From Aureibaculum flavum (GTDB taxonomy: Bacteria; Bacteroidota; Bacteroidia; Flavobacteriales; Flavobacteriaceae), in contig NZ_JAEHFJ010000004.1 in the NCBI RefSeq assembly GCF_016406085.1, forward strand, positions 1 to 64,000: DNA of 64,000 bases, given 5' to 3'. The notes below the pieces were generated by a model. The model did not search any database. It had not been told where the DNA came from and was given only the letters and a program-made list of their open reading frames with translations. Each line of letters opens with the position of its first letter. Position 1 is the stretch's first letter. Of this stretch, positions 63,671-64,000 are shown one piece after another. The position numbers were made by a program, and so were the translations under genes.

Positions 63671-64000
63671 TTACTTATTTGTTTTAAAATATATCTACTA
63701 TTAAGCCAATAACACTTCTTTTTTTTAAACTTTCCTAACGGAGTTTCCATTAAATCTTTAGAATTAGCTCCTTTTGGTCTAACGTGACAAATTTTATGAT
63801 CTTTTAATTTCCAAAAATTTTCATAGTCATCATTTTGAATGGAAGATTTAGTATGATTCCAAAATTTCTCTGCAATTTCTAAATCTTTAGAAGGCATAGT
63901 CCAAAACATTACTTTTTTGAGTCTTGCAATATTATTTTTATCTTTTTGAAAAATAACAAAGAAAAAACGTTTTGTAAGTATAGAATACCAATAAGATTCA
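63667..64000 (-). CDS. Sau3AI/MutH-type restriction endonuclease, C-terminal part (5' end outside the window)
   Basis: The frame is open to the window edge; an internal ATG at 63909 is not the start. Visible sequence: EIAEKFWNHTKSSIQNDDYENFWKLKDHKICHVRPKGANSKDLMETPLGKF (63700-63890 region), ending KKKKCYWLNSRYILKQ. The pattern HVRP.(G)..N..D...P.G....KKC(F/Y)WLN..YI is the C-terminal end of the Sau3AI/MutH-like restriction endonucleases. It would cut a short DNA site unless methylated. A methylase should lie beyond the edge. Confidence 0.75.
   Translation of the reverse strand, partial: ESYWYSILTKRFFFVIFQKDKNNIARLKKVMFWTMPSKDLEIAEKFWNHTKSSIQNDDYENFWKLKDHKICHVRPKGANSKDLMETPLGKFKKKKCYWLNSRYILKQISK

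Overview
The window reads as a chromosome segment of a marine-type member of the Flavobacteriaceae (Bacteroidota). The evidence is very AT-rich DNA, few Shine-Dalgarno sequences, -7 boxes of the TAnnTTTG type, type IX secretion sorting domains (type B at 1-1698, type A at the end of the haloperoxidase at 52182-54371), a PorP/SprF protein, a bifunctional fucokinase/GDP-fucose pyrophosphorylase and DUF4252 proteins. I ran no database search; all family names come from motif recognition.

Layout. 1-2.7 kb: 3' part of a repeat-rich secreted adhesin followed by its PorP/SprF partner. 2.8-12.2 kb: membrane and housekeeping genes (YihY, AI-2E-type permease, ArsC-like protein, aldehyde dehydrogenase, DUF2254, VOC, DUF421, a short HPF, an exonuclease/GIY-YIG fusion, App1 lipid phosphatase). 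12.4-29.6 kb: a stress-flavoured block with topoisomerase IB, DUF2383, DUF1328 and lmo0937-type small membrane proteins, an AraC/response regulator/histidine kinase operon, ferritin, CsbD, the radical SAM pair TIGR03916/TIGR03915, a BLUF photoreceptor, GH3, DUF892, and a FAD/NAD(P)-binding gene interrupted by one in-frame TAA. 29.9-32.3 kb: a YhcC-type radical SAM gene, an 0.8-kb higher-order repeat array, then tRNA-Pro and tRNA-Ser. 32.4-54.4 kb: conserved chromosome with an S4 RNA-binding protein, S41 protease, an ECF sigma/anti-sigma/DUF4252 operon, M1 aminopeptidase, a divergent XRE/M14 pair sharing palindromic operators, Lrp, fused E1 dehydrogenase, ThuA, an EF-G paralogue lacking the catalytic His, MFS exporter, FKP and a vanadium haloperoxidase.

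54.4-64 kb is accessory in character. A 96-residue GIY-YIG nuclease gene sits inside nine copies of a 124-150 bp multi-hairpin repeat. Next come a gene remnant, two unrecognised secreted proteins, a second family of nested palindromes whose stems differ but stay complementary, a divergent AraC/MATE pair, a frameshifted remnant, and, running off the right edge, the C-terminal part of a Sau3AI/MutH-like restriction endonuclease coupled to an unknown gene.

The best candidate for an undescribed system is the GIY-YIG gene with its palindromic array (54455-56298). The arrangement resembles REP sequences with their RAYT transposases, but with a different nuclease fold. The functional link is inference.
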